DNA from: Stutzerimonas sp. S1
Lineage (GTDB): Bacteria > Pseudomonadota > Gammaproteobacteria > Pseudomonadales > Pseudomonadaceae
Reading direction: 5' to 3'
Assembly: GCF_025966695.1 (NCBI RefSeq)
Contig: NZ_JAOEIY010000004.1
Coordinates: 1-64,000, forward strand
Length of the DNA: 64,000 nucleotides
Under the pieces are notes generated by a model. It did not search any database. It was not told the DNA's origin and saw only the letters and a list, made by a program, of their open reading frames with translations. This document shows positions 54,225-62,971 of this stretch, piece after piece. Numbering within the stretch: the first letter of the stretch is position 1; each line of letters starts with the position of its first letter. The translations under genes and the position numbers were made by a program.

Positions 54225-54533
54225 TCAGCGGCGGGTGATCAAGCCCTGTCGTGCTACACGGGTCAGCTCGCGGATGCACTCATCCAGGCATTCGGCCGAT
54301 GGCGACTGGATCACCGCGAGATCGAAACTGTCATCAGCGAAGCGGGCAAGCGACTCGTCAGCTGCGGCGAACTGCACGAGCAATGCGCGAGACCGACTAT
54401 TACGTCGCGGCCATCCGTCGAGATAGCGCAACAGAGACGGCTGATGGGCGCCGCCGAGAAGGACCTTGGGATTGGAACGGATCGGCCCACTGGTGATCGG
54501 GGCCAGACGTAGCTGTGCGTGCGTTGCTTTCAT
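54225..54533 (-). CDS. Small hypothetical protein, methyltransferase-like C-terminus
   Basis: A 102-residue protein I cannot identify with certainty. Its C-terminal half (ADDSFDLAVIQSPSAECLDE, then CIRELTRVARQGLI) resembles the end of the SAM-binding fold of class I methyltransferases, but the glycine-rich motif I is absent, so it may be a fragment or a non-enzymatic relative. ATG 54533 has GAGGCGGA about 12 bases upstream. It converges on the kinase gene with 8 bp between and diverges from nirB. Confidence 0.5.
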   Translation of the reverse strand: MKATHAQLRLAPITSGPIRSNPKVLLGGAHQPSLLRYLDGWPRRNSRSRALLVQFAAADESLARFADDSFDLAVIQSPSAECLDECIRELTRVARQGLITRR

Positions 54534-54823
54534 GCTTGGAGATTCCGCCTCACGTATTCCGCTGGGCAGCGGTGGGAGGCTTCACCGGAACCAGCGCTTT
54601 AGCGGTATTTCGAAACCTTTCGGTCCCAGGCGCCCCGCAAGTAGCTGACTAAATCGGCGCATGGGCAAAACTTTAGGCAGGCCCCGGCGACGCTGTCAAC
54701 CGACTCATCCCAGGCAGCCGTCGCACCAGCGACGGGCAAACCGCCTCAGGATGGTGCGCCACGGATGCGTTCGACCATCTGTGCGAGAATGCGAGCCCAG
54801 CAATTGCGGCACCCTGAGCAAGT

Positions 54824-54839
54824 TGGCACAGGGCCTGCA
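54824..54839 (+). promoter_or_regulatory. Sigma-54 promoter of nirB
   Basis: TGGCACAGGGCCTGCA: a full TGGCAC at -24 and CTGCA at -12, GG and GC 10 bases apart, one base from the consensus. Transcription should begin near 54850. Confidence 0.8.
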
Positions 54840-54863
54840 GAAGCGTTTGCAACAGACATACAG

Positions 54864-54954
54864 CCAGGCCTTCAACGAAGAGGGCCTGGTTTCCCGACAG
54901 AGCGGGACACGGACAAAGGCGTCCTCACCGGAGAACCGGTGGGACGCCTTTTTT
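54864..54954 (+). promoter_or_regulatory. NasT-responsive leader of nirB: two hexaloop hairpins and terminator
   Basis: P1: CCAGGCCTTC (54864), loop AACGAA, GAGGGCCTGG, ten continuous pairs with one G-U. P2: TCCCG (54892), loop ACAGAG, CGGGA. Both loops have A1 and G4. An intrinsic terminator follows: AAAGGCGTCC (54915) pairs with GGACGCCTTT (54942), with an inner CACCGG/CCGGTG stem and a T run to 54954. This is the same design as the nasA leader with unrelated stems. The rest of the 480-bp gap before nirB (54534-54823) shows no gene. Confidence 0.87.
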
Positions 54955-55013
54955 GTTGTTGAAAAATTTCGAGCAGGCCGGGCGGCAGACGTCGCTTGGC
55001 ACGGAGAACGGGC

Positions 55014-57479
55014 ATGAAGAAACTCAAACTCGTAATGATCGGCAACGGCATGGCCGGTGTGCGGACCCTGGAAGAACTGCTCAAGCTCACTCACGAGCTC
55101 TACGACATCACGGTGTTCGGCGCCGAGCCGCATCCCAACTACAATCGTATCCTGCTCTCCCCGGTGCTGGCCGGCGAACAGCAATTCGCAGAGATCGTGC
55201 TCAACGATCTGGACTGGTACGCCGAGAACGGCATCCGCCTCATGCTCAACCGCAAGGTGGTGAAGATCGACCGGGTCAAACGCCGGGTCATCGCCGATGA
55301 CGGCAGTGAGGCGGAATACGACCGCCTGCTCATCGCCACCGGCTCCAATCCGTTCATCCTGCCGATTCCCGGAAAGGACCTGCAGGGCGTCATCGGCTAC
55401 CGCGACATCGCCGACACCCAGGTGATGATGGAAGCCGCCAAGACTCACAAACATGCGGTGGTCATCGGTGGCGGGCTGCTCGGCCTGGAGGCGGCCAACG
55501 GTCTCAAGCTGCGCGGCATGGATGTGACCGTGGTGCACATCGGTGACTGGCTGATGGAGCGCCAGCTGGACAAGACCGCCGGCACCCTGCTGCAGAGCGC
55601 GCTGGAAAGCCGCGGCCTGAAGTTTCTCCTGCCCAAGCACACCGCCGAACTGCTCGACAACGGCGAAGGCCGGGTCTGCGCGGTCAAGTTCAAGGACGGT
55701 GAAGTAATCCCCGCCGACCTGGTGGTGATGGCCGCCGGCATCCGCCCCAACAGCGAACTGGCCGAACAGGCCGGCATCCCGTGCAACCGCGGCATCCTGG
55801 TCAACGACACCCTGCAGACCTATGACCCGCGCATCTATGCCGTCGGCGAATGCGCCAACCATCGCGGCACGGCCTATGGCCTGGTCGCGCCGCTGTTCGA
55901 ACAGGCCAAGGTCTGCGCCAACCATTTGGCCATGCTCGGCTTCTCTCGCTACCTGGGTTCGGTGACTTCGACCAAGCTCAAGGTCACCGGCATCGACCTG
56001 TTCTCGGCCGGCGATTTCATCGGCGGCGACGGCACCGAGACCATCACCCTCTCCGACCCCATCGGCGGCGTCTACAAGAAACTGGTGATCAAGGATGACG
56101 TGCTGGTCGGTGCCTGCCTGTATGGCGACACCGCCGATGGCGGCTGGTACTTCCGCCAGGTCCGCGAGGGGCAGAACGTCGCGCAGATCCGCGACCATCT
56201 GATGTTTGGTGCGGCCGGCTTAGGCGAGGGCGCCATCGGCGACGCTGGTCACCAGGGCCAGAACAAGGCCATGTCCATGCCCGACGACATGGAAGTCTGC
56301 GGCTGCAACGGCGTGTGCAAGGGCACCATCGTCAAGGCGATCCAGGAGCACGGGCTGTTCTCGGTGGACGAGGTGAAAAAGCACACCAAGGCCGCGAGTT
56401 CCTGCGGCTCCTGTGCCGGGCTGGTCGAGCAGATTCTGATCAATACCGTGGGCGGCGCCGCCGACGTCAAGCCGAAGAGCGAGAAAGCCATCTGCGGCTG
56501 CAGCGACCTCAACCACGGTCAGGTGCGCAAGGCCATTCGCGAGCACCACCTGACCAGCATTCCGGCGGCCATGGCCTTCATGGAATGGCGCACGCCAAAC
56601 GGCTGCGCCACCTGCCGGCCGGCGCTGAACTACTACCTGATCTCCACCTGGCCGGGCGAGGCCAAGGACGATCCGCAGTCACGTTTCATCAACGAGCGCG
56701 CCCACGCCAACATCCAGAAGGACGGCACCTACTCCGTGGTGCCGCGGATGTGGGGTGGCGTCACCAATGCCTCCGAGCTGCGACGCATCGCCGACGTGGC
56801 GGACAAGTACCAGGTGCCGATGGTCAAGGTCACCGGCGGTCAGCGCATCGACCTGCTGGGTATCCGCAAGGAAGACCTGCCGGGCGTCTGGAAAGACCTG
56901 GACATGCCCTCCGGCCACGCCTACGGCAAATCCATCCGCACCGTGAAGACCTGCGTCGGCAGCGAGTTCTGCCGCTTCGGCACACAGAACTCGACGCAGA
57001 TGGGCATCGACCTGGAACACGCGCTGTTCAACATGTGGTCGCCGCACAAGGTCAAGCTGGCCGTCTCCGGCTGCCCGCGCAATTGCGCCGAATCCGGCAT
57101 CAAGGACGTCGGCATCATCGGTGTGGACTCCGGCTGGGAGCTGTACATCGGCGGCAACGGCGGCATCAAGACCGAGGCCGGCGAGTTCTTCGTCAAGGTG
57201 AAGAGCGCCGAGGAGGTCATGGAATACAGCCTGGCGTTCCTCCAGCTCTACCGCGAGGAAGCCTTCTACCTCGAGCGCACCGTGCACTACCTGCAGCGCG
57301 TCGGCATAGACCACATCAAGAAGGCCGTGCTGGACAACGCCGAGCGACGCAAGGCGCTGCACCAGCGGTTGCTGTTCTCGCTCTCCTTCGAGCAGGACCC
57401 GTGGCAGGAGCAGCTCTCCAAGCCACAGCTGAAGAAGGAATTCGACCGCATCGCCGTCAAGCAGCTGGAAAACGCCTGA
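55014..57479 (+). CDS. nirB: Assimilatory nitrite reductase large subunit
   Basis: An 821-residue NAD(P)H-dependent siroheme nitrite reductase (nitrite to ammonium). Domains in order: FAD/NAD-binding (MIGNGMAGVRTLEEL at about residues 8-22; VVIGGGLLGLEAANGL), two BFD-like 2Fe-2S domains (CGCNGVCKGTIVKAIQEHGL, then CGCSDLNHGQ), and the siroheme/4Fe-4S domain (KTCVGSEFCRFG and SGCPRNCAESG). ATG 55014 has GGAGAACGGGC upstream. First gene of nirB-nirD-nasC-cobA. Confidence 0.97.
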   Translation: MKKLKLVMIGNGMAGVRTLEELLKLTHELYDITVFGAEPHPNYNRILLSPVLAGEQQFAEIVLNDLDWYAENGIRLMLNRKVVKIDRVKRRVIADDGSEAEYDRLLIATGSNPFILPIPGKDLQGVIGYRDIADTQVMMEAAKTHKHAVVIGGGLLGLEAANGLKLRGMDVTVVHIGDWLMERQLDKTAGTLLQSALESRGLKFLLPKHTAELLDNGEGRVCAVKFKDGEVIPADLVVMAAGIRPNSELAEQAGIPCNRGILVNDTLQTYDPRIYAVGECANHRGTAYGLVAPLFEQAKVCANHLAMLGFSRYLGSVTSTKLKVTGIDLFSAGDFIGGDGTETITLSDPIGGVYKKLVIKDDVLVGACLYGDTADGGWYFRQVREGQNVAQIRDHLMFGAAGLGEGAIGDAGHQGQNKAMSMPDDMEVCGCNGVCKGTIVKAIQEHGLFSVDEVKKHTKAASSCGSCAGLVEQILINTVGGAADVKPKSEKAICGCSDLNHGQVRKAIREHHLTSIPAAMAFMEWRTPNGCATCRPALNYYLISTWPGEAKDDPQSRFINERAHANIQKDGTYSVVPRMWGGVTNASELRRIADVADKYQVPMVKVTGGQRIDLLGIRKEDLPGVWKDLDMPSGHAYGKSIRTVKTCVGSEFCRFGTQNSTQMGIDLEHALFNMWSPHKVKLAVSGCPRNCAESGIKDVGIIGVDSGWELYIGGNGGIKTEAGEFFVKVKSAEEVMEYSLAFLQLYREEAFYLERTVHYLQRVGIDHIKKAVLDNAERRKALHQRLLFSLSFEQDPWQEQLSKPQLKKEFDRIAVKQLENA

Positions 57480-57503
57480 GCACCTGATCTGGAGGGACAC
57501 CGC

Positions 57504-57830
57504 ATGAACTGGCTCGATATCTGCGCACTGGATGAGATCAACCCGCTCGGCTCGCGCATCATCGCTGGCCCCAAGGGCGACATCGCGATCTTCCGTACCA
57601 CGGACGATCAGGTCTTTGCCCTCGACGACCGCTGTCCACACAAGGGCGGCCCGCTGTCGCAGGGGATCGTCTACGGCAAGCAGGTCGCCTGCCCGCTGCA
57701 CAACTGGCAGATCGATCTGGCCAGCGGCGAGGCGCTGGCACCCGATGTGGGTTGCGCACACCGCCACGAAGCGCGGGTGGAGAACGGTCGCGTACAACTG
57801 GCGCTGAATAGCGCAGCCAAATGTGCCTGA
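57504..57830 (+). CDS. nirD: Nitrite reductase small subunit
   Basis: A 108-residue Rieske-fold subunit. The usual iron-sulfur ligands C-x-H and C-x2-H appear as CPHKGGPL and CPLHNWQIDL. It assembles with NirB. It lies 24 bp after nirB with GGAGGGAC upstream. The spacer after it holds a REP-like palindrome. Confidence 0.95.
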   Translation: MNWLDICALDEINPLGSRIIAGPKGDIAIFRTTDDQVFALDDRCPHKGGPLSQGIVYGKQVACPLHNWQIDLASGEALAPDVGCAHRHEARVENGRVQLALNSAAKCA

Positions 57831-57845
57831 GACGACCGACGAAGC

Positions 57846-57871
57846 GGTGGACAAGCGAAGCGTTGTCCACC
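57846..57871. repeat. REP-like palindrome between nirD and nasC
   Basis: GGTGGACAA, 8 bases, TTGTCCACC, then CTACG. This resembles short palindromic repeats I remember as dispersed in pseudomonad genomes. It could stabilise or weaken the mRNA between the two genes. Confidence 0.6.
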
Positions 57872-57912
57872 CTACGACGTCGCACCCGCTCGACCTTCCA
57901 GGAGACGACGCC

Positions 57913-60762
57913 ATGCGTATGACAACCGCCTCGACCTGCTGCTACTGCGGTGTCGGCTGTGGCGTGCTGATCGAGCACGACGGCGAGCGCATCCTCGACG
58001 TGGCTGGCGATCCCAGCCATCCGGCCAACCTCGGCAAGCTGTGCAGCAAGGGCTCGACCCTGCACCTGACCGGCGATCTCGACGCTCGCGCGCTCTACCC
58101 TGAGCTGCGTCTGGGCAAGGGCCTGGCCCGCGGCCGCACCGACTGGGACAACGCGCTGGAGCACGCGGCCAACGTTTTCGCCGAGGCCATCCGCGAACAC
58201 GGGCCGGACAGCGTCGCCTTCTATGTCTCCGGCCAGCTGCTGACCGAGGACTACTACGCCTTCAACAAACTGGCCCGCGCTCTGGTCGGCACCAACAACC
58301 TGGATTCCAACTCGCGGCTGTGCATGTCCTCGGCGGTGGTCGGCTACAAGCGCAGCCTGGGCGCCGACGCCCCACCCTGCTCCTACGAGGACATCGAGCT
58401 GGCCGACTGCCTGCTGATCGCCGGCAGCAACATGGCCTACGCGCATCCGGTGCTGTTCCGCCGTCTGGAAGAAGCCAAGGCAAAGCGGCCGGAGATGACC
58501 ATCATCGTCGTCGACCCGCGGCGCACCGACACCAGCGAGCTGGCCGATCTGCACCTGCCGATCCTGCCCGGCACCGATGTCGCGCTGTTCCACGGCCTGC
58601 TGCATATCCTCATGTGGGAAGGCTGGATCGACCGCCGCTTCATCGATGCGCATACCGAGGGCTTCGATGCGCTGAAAAGCCTGGTGCGCGACTACACCCC
58701 GGCGATGGTCGCGGACCTCTGCGGCATCTCGGTAGATGATCTGCAAACCTGCGCACGGCTGATCGGAAAACCCAGGGCGAGCAGGAGCGTCGCGAGCGAA
58801 GGCGCGGCAAGGCAAAAAACGGCGAGGGAGCGGAGTTTACATGCAGTAAATGAGCATCCCGAGCCGGTTTTTAACGCGGCCGCACCGAGTGCAGCAGCTC
58901 CTGCGCGTCATGGGGCGCCGAGCTTTCTAAGCCTGTGGTGCATGGGGCTGAATCAATCCACCGCCGGCAGCGCCAAGAACAGTGCGCTGATCAACCTGCA
59001 CCTGGCCACCGGACAGATCGGCAAGCCAGGCGCCGGCCCCTTCTCGCTCACCGGCCAACCGAACGCCATGGGCGGACGCGAAACCGGCAGCCTGTCCAAT
59101 CTGCTGCCCGGCCACCGCGACGCAGCCAATGCCGAACACCGCGCCGAAGTGGCGGACTACTGGGGCGTCGAGCAGCTGCCGGCACAGCCCGGGCTGTCCG
59201 CCATCGAGCTGTTCGAGGCGGTGCGCGCAAGCAAGATCAAGGCGCTGTGGATCGCCTGCACCAACCCGGCGCAGTCGCTGCCGGACCAGCAGAAAGTCCA
59301 CGAGGCGCTGGCCGCCTGCCCCTTCGTCGTGGTGCAGGAAGCCTTCTTCACCACCGAAACCTGCCGCCACGCCGATCTTCTGCTGCCGGCCGCGAGCTGG
59401 GGCGAGAAGGAAGGCACCGTGACCAACTCCGAGCGCCGCATCAGCCATGTGCGTCGTGCCGTGCCGGCGCCCGGCGAAGCCCGCGCGGACTGGGCGATCA
59501 CCTGCGATTTCGCCCGACGGCTGGAACGTCACCTGCGTCCCGGCGCGCCGAGCCTGTTCGCGTTCGAAAATGCCGAAGCGCTGTTCGAGGAGTACAAGCC
59601 GCTCACCGCCGCCCGCGATCTGGACTACAGCGGCCTGAGCTACGCACTGATCGACACCCTCGGTCCGCAGCAATGGCCGTTTCCGCCAGGCAGCGAACTG
59701 GGCACCGCACGGCTGTATGGCGACGGTGTATTCCCTACTGCCAATGGCCGCGCGCGCTTCGTTGCCGAGCACTACCAGGCGCCGAAGGAAAAGCGCGAGG
59801 CGCGCTATCCGCTGACGCTCAACACCGGTCGGCTGCGCGACCAGTGGCACGGCATGAGCCGTACCGGCACCTCGGCGCGGCTGTTCGGCCATGTCGAAGA
59901 AGCACTGCTTGGCATGAATGCCGAGGACATGCGTCGCCGGCGTTTGCTGGACGGCCAGCTGGTGAAGGTGAAGAGCCGGCGCGGCAGCCTGATCCTGCCG
60001 GTGCAGAAGGACGACAGCCTGCGCGCCGGCCAGGCCTTTCTGCCGATGCACTGGGGCGATCGCTTCCTCAAGGGGCTGGGCAGCAATGTCCTGACCCTGG
60101 CCAGTGTCGATCCGCTATCGAAGCAACCGGAACTCAAGCACGCCGGCATCGAAGTGGAACAGGTCGAACTGCCCTGGCAGTTCTTTGCGCTGGTTGAGGA
60201 CGATGTGCAGCGACGTTTCGAGGCGCTGCGGCCATTGTTCGAGACCTTCGACTACGCCAGTTTCTGCCTCGGCGGACGCGAACGCTCGGCATTGCTGATC
60301 CGCGCCGCCCGGAACGCGGCGCCAACCGCTGCCGAGCTGGACGCCATCGACAGCCTGCTCGGCCTCGACGACGGCCCGGTGCTGGCCTATGACGACCAGC
60401 GTCGTGCAGTCGGCAAGCGCGTACGCATCGAGGACGGCCGTATCGTCGCCCTGCGCCTGGCCGGCGAGACCGCCGCCCGGCAGTGGCTGCGCAGCCTCTG
60501 GGAAAGCGGTAGTGCCGACGCCGAACTGCGCCGCTGGCTGCTGGCGCCGCTCAGTGCGCCACCGGGCAATGCCAAGGTCGGAACCGACCGCACGCTGTGC
60601 AATTGCCTGAACGTCAGCCAGAGCGCGATCTGCGCTGGCATTGAGCGCGGTCTCGATCTGGCCGGCCTCAAGCAGGAACTCGGTTGCGGCACCAGCTGTG
60701 GCTCCTGCGTTCCCGAAATCAAGCGTCTGCTGGCCAGCCAGCCGGAACGCGCACTTTCCTGA
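57913..60762 (+). CDS. nasC: Assimilatory nitrate reductase, catalytic subunit
   Basis: A 949-residue bis-MGD molybdoenzyme reducing nitrate to nitrite in the cytoplasm. The N-terminal 4Fe-4S site is STCCYCGVGCGV with LCSKG (about residues 7-45). Molybdopterin-binding blocks follow (LSLWCMGLNQSTAGSAKNSA; ACTNPAQSLPDQQKV). A C-terminal BFD-like 2Fe-2S domain (CNCLNVSQ...GCGTSCGSC) ends it. ATG 57913 has GGAGACGACG upstream; the open frame starts 30 codons earlier across the REP. Residues about 287-337 are an in-frame insertion encoded by a palindromic repeat, absent from relatives as I remember them. The insertion may or may not spare activity. Confidence 0.95.
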   Translation: MRMTTASTCCYCGVGCGVLIEHDGERILDVAGDPSHPANLGKLCSKGSTLHLTGDLDARALYPELRLGKGLARGRTDWDNALEHAANVFAEAIREHGPDSVAFYVSGQLLTEDYYAFNKLARALVGTNNLDSNSRLCMSSAVVGYKRSLGADAPPCSYEDIELADCLLIAGSNMAYAHPVLFRRLEEAKAKRPEMTIIVVDPRRTDTSELADLHLPILPGTDVALFHGLLHILMWEGWIDRRFIDAHTEGFDALKSLVRDYTPAMVADLCGISVDDLQTCARLIGKPRASRSVASEGAARQKTARERSLHAVNEHPEPVFNAAAPSAAAPARHGAPSFLSLWCMGLNQSTAGSAKNSALINLHLATGQIGKPGAGPFSLTGQPNAMGGRETGSLSNLLPGHRDAANAEHRAEVADYWGVEQLPAQPGLSAIELFEAVRASKIKALWIACTNPAQSLPDQQKVHEALAACPFVVVQEAFFTTETCRHADLLLPAASWGEKEGTVTNSERRISHVRRAVPAPGEARADWAITCDFARRLERHLRPGAPSLFAFENAEALFEEYKPLTAARDLDYSGLSYALIDTLGPQQWPFPPGSELGTARLYGDGVFPTANGRARFVAEHYQAPKEKREARYPLTLNTGRLRDQWHGMSRTGTSARLFGHVEEALLGMNAEDMRRRRLLDGQLVKVKSRRGSLILPVQKDDSLRAGQAFLPMHWGDRFLKGLGSNVLTLASVDPLSKQPELKHAGIEVEQVELPWQFFALVEDDVQRRFEALRPLFETFDYASFCLGGRERSALLIRAARNAAPTAAELDAIDSLLGLDDGPVLAYDDQRRAVGKRVRIEDGRIVALRLAGETAARQWLRSLWESGSADAELRRWLLAPLSAPPGNAKVGTDRTLCNCLNVSQSAICAGIERGLDLAGLKQELGCGTSCGSCVPEIKRLLASQPERALS
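58771..58923. repeat. Palindromic repeat inserted in frame in nasC
   Basis: About 150 bp with a long imperfect dyad. The inner hairpin runs from AAAAAACGGC (58814) to GCCGGTTTTT (58872), centred on GTTTAC-ATGCA-GTAAAT. The outer arms share GCAGGAG (58781) and CTCCTGC (58898). The base pattern (GGAGCGGAGTTTAC, AAATGAGCAT) is that of a dispersed repeat I remember from P. stutzeri and relatives, normally between genes. Here it contributes about 50 codons without a stop. Confidence 0.8.
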
Positions 60763-60787
60763 TACCAACCAAGACGAGGATTTCCCC

Positions 60788-61543
60788 ATGAGCGCAAAAG
60801 TCTGGCTGGTAGGCGCCGGCCCTGGCGACCCGGAGCTGCTGACCCTCAAGGCCGTACGCGCACTGGGCGAGGCACAGGTGGTGATGATCGATGACCTGGT
60901 CAACCCCGCCGTGCTCGAGCACTGCCCGAACGCTCGCATCATCCCGGTGGGCAAGCGCGGCGGCTGCCGCTCGACGCCGCAGGCCTTCATCCACCGGCTG
61001 ATGCTGCGCTACGCCCGCCAGGGCAAGTGCGTGGTGCGCCTCAAGGGTGGCGATCCGTGCATCTTCGGCCGCGGTGGCGAAGAAGCCGAATGGCTGGCGG
61101 CGCGCGGTATCGAGGTCGAGCTGGTCAACGGCATCACCGCCGGGCTGGCCGGTGCGACCCAGTGTGGTATCTCGCTGACTCAGCGCGGCGTCGCCCGCGG
61201 CGTCACCCTGGTAACGGCGCACACACTCGACGACAGCAGTCCGGAATGGCAGGCGCTGGCCAAAAGCGGCACCACGCTGGTGGTGTACATGGGTGTGAGC
61301 AAGCTGGAGCAGGTGCAGGTCGGGCTGCTGGAAGGTGGGCTTGCTGCTTCGACGCCAGTGGCTATGATCGAGAACGCTTCGCTGCCGCAGCAACGCGAAT
61401 GCCGTTCGAGCCTCGCCGACATGTGCCGCGATGCATTGATCTTCAAGCTGAAGAGTCCGGCGATCCTGGTGATCGGCGAAGTAGCGACGCCAGCCGGACA
61501 TCACAACGAGGCAAATGCCACGCTGGGCCATTGCATAGCCTGA
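60788..61543 (+). CDS. cobA: Uroporphyrinogen-III C-methyltransferase
   Basis: A 252-residue SUMT that makes precorrin-2 from uroporphyrinogen III with two SAM. It begins MSAKVWLVGAGPGDPELLTL (SAM-binding loop) and has the second signature VVRLKGGDPCIFGRGGEE (about residues 81-98). As last gene of nirB-nirD-nasC-cobA it supplies the siroheme precursor for NirB. ATG 60788 has GAGGA upstream. Confidence 0.95.
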   Translation: MSAKVWLVGAGPGDPELLTLKAVRALGEAQVVMIDDLVNPAVLEHCPNARIIPVGKRGGCRSTPQAFIHRLMLRYARQGKCVVRLKGGDPCIFGRGGEEAEWLAARGIEVELVNGITAGLAGATQCGISLTQRGVARGVTLVTAHTLDDSSPEWQALAKSGTTLVVYMGVSKLEQVQVGLLEGGLAASTPVAMIENASLPQQRECRSSLADMCRDALIFKLKSPAILVIGEVATPAGHHNEANATLGHCIA

Positions 61544-61582
61544 ACTCGTCAGGAAAATTTTCCTTCGGCCGTCTAGCCTGGG

Positions 61583-61645
61583 GGTTGCCGGCAATCGGCC
61601 GCTAACCTGCGCCACGCCTGGGCGAGAGCCGAATTGCCGGCAACC
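61583..61645. repeat. Long inverted repeat between cobA and nuoA
   Basis: GGTTGCCGGCAATCGGC (61583) pairs with GCCGAATTGCCGGCAACC (61628-61645), a 17-bp stem with one bulged base and a 28-base loop. No T run follows, so it could be a mobile palindrome or a weak terminator after cobA. TAGAAT at 61729 is a possible -10 for nuoA without a convincing -35. Confidence 0.55.
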
Positions 61646-61813
61646 ACCTCATCAGCGATATCAATCAATCGTGAAAAACACATCGATAAGTTTCATGAAG
61701 AAACATGTACTTACTTTTTAAGTGCGCCTAGAATGCCCGGCCATTGAGAGTTGCGACGCATAGCCGCAGTCGTAAGCTGGACATACATAAGCCGATCCGT
61801 TAAGGGGCCCGGC

Positions 61814-62221
61814 ATGCCTGATGTATCTCTGTCCCATCATTGGGGCTTCGCAGTATTTCTCCTTGGCGTCGTTGCGCTGTGCGCATTCATGCTCGGTGCC
61901 TCGAGCCTGCTTGGTAGCAAGGCCTGGGGCCGCGCCAAGAACGAACCCTTCGAATCCGGCATCGTCCCTACTGGCGGTGCGCGCCTGCGCCTCTCGGCAA
62001 AATTTTATCTGGTCGCGATGCTCTTCGTGATCTTCGACGTCGAAGCCCTTTTCCTCTTTGCCTGGGCCGTATCAGTGCGCGAAAGCGGCTGGGCGGGCCT
62101 CATTGAAGCTACCGTATTCATAGCAATTCTGTTGGCGGGTCTTGTCTACCTTTGGCGGGTTGGGGCGCTCGATTGGGCGCCTGCAAGCCGTCGCGAGCGA
62201 CAGGCGAAGCTAAAACAATGA
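61814..62221 (+). CDS. nuoA: NADH-quinone oxidoreductase subunit A
   Basis: A 135-residue membrane subunit with three helices ([20 protein letters not shown] near the start) and the conserved loop [23 protein letters not shown] 61814 is used; the frame starts 21 codons earlier without support. First gene of the nuo operon for respiratory complex I. Confidence 0.96.
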   Translation: MPDVSLSHHWGFAVFLLGVVALCAFMLGASSLLGSKAWGRAKNEPFESGIVPTGGARLRLSAKFYLVAMLFVIFDVEALFLFAWAVSVRESGWAGLIEATVFIAILLAGLVYLWRVGALDWAPASRRERQAKLKQ

Positions 62222-62231
62222 GGCTCTTCAC

Positions 62232-62906
62232 ATGCAATACAAACTTACCCGGATCGATCCGGATGCGGTCGTCGACCGCTATCCGATCGGCCAGCAGGAG
62301 ACTGTTGCCGACCCACTAGAAGGACAAGTCCATCGCAACATCTACATGGGCAAGCTGGAAGACGTGCTGAGCAACGCGGTCAACTGGGGGCGCAAGAACT
62401 CCCTATGGCCGTACAACTTCGGCCTGTCCTGCTGCTACGTGGAGATGACGACTGCCTTCACCGCGCCACATGACATCGCCCGCTTCGGTGCCGAGGTAAT
62501 CCGAGCCTCGCCGCGCCAGGCCGATTTCATGGTGGTCGCCGGCACCTGCTTCATCAAGATGGCGCCGATCATCCAGCGTCTCTACGAACAAATGCTCGAG
62601 CCCAAGTGGGTCATTTCCATGGGTTCGTGCGCCAACTCCGGTGGTATGTACGACATCTACTCGGTCGTTCAGGGGGTCGACAAGTTCCTCCCCGTGGACG
62701 TCTACATACCCGGCTGCCCGCCCCGCCCCGAGGCGTTCCTGCAAGGCTTGCAACTGCTGCAGGAATCCATCGGCAAGGAGCGCCGTCCGCTGTCCTGGGT
62801 CGTCGGCGATCAAGGCATCTACCGTGCCGAAATGCCTTCGCAGAAAGAACAGCGACGCGAACAGCGCATCCAGGTCACCAACCTGCGCAGCCCCGACGAC
62901 GTGTGA
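62232..62906 (+). CDS. nuoB: NADH-quinone oxidoreductase subunit B
   Basis: A 224-residue subunit carrying cluster N2, the last iron-sulfur centre before quinone. The cluster ligands are seen in SCCYVEM, the Cys of [10 protein letters not shown], and [12 protein letters not shown]. It follows nuoA after 10 bp. Confidence 0.97.
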   Translation: MQYKLTRIDPDAVVDRYPIGQQETVADPLEGQVHRNIYMGKLEDVLSNAVNWGRKNSLWPYNFGLSCCYVEMTTAFTAPHDIARFGAEVIRASPRQADFMVVAGTCFIKMAPIIQRLYEQMLEPKWVISMGSCANSGGMYDIYSVVQGVDKFLPVDVYIPGCPPRPEAFLQGLQLLQESIGKERRPLSWVVGDQGIYRAEMPSQKEQRREQRIQVTNLRSPDDV

Positions 62907-62971
62907 TTTTCCGCCATTCCCCACGGGAAGGCTTTTTCACACCCCGACGTTGACCGAAAGCGACCGAGATC

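Noticed and set aside
54705..56198. A 497-codon minus-strand open frame across the nirB leader and gene
   Set aside because: It runs through the nirB promoter, hairpins and coding region in antisense, with low-complexity His/Asp/Gly/Ala content typical of GC-rich shadows.
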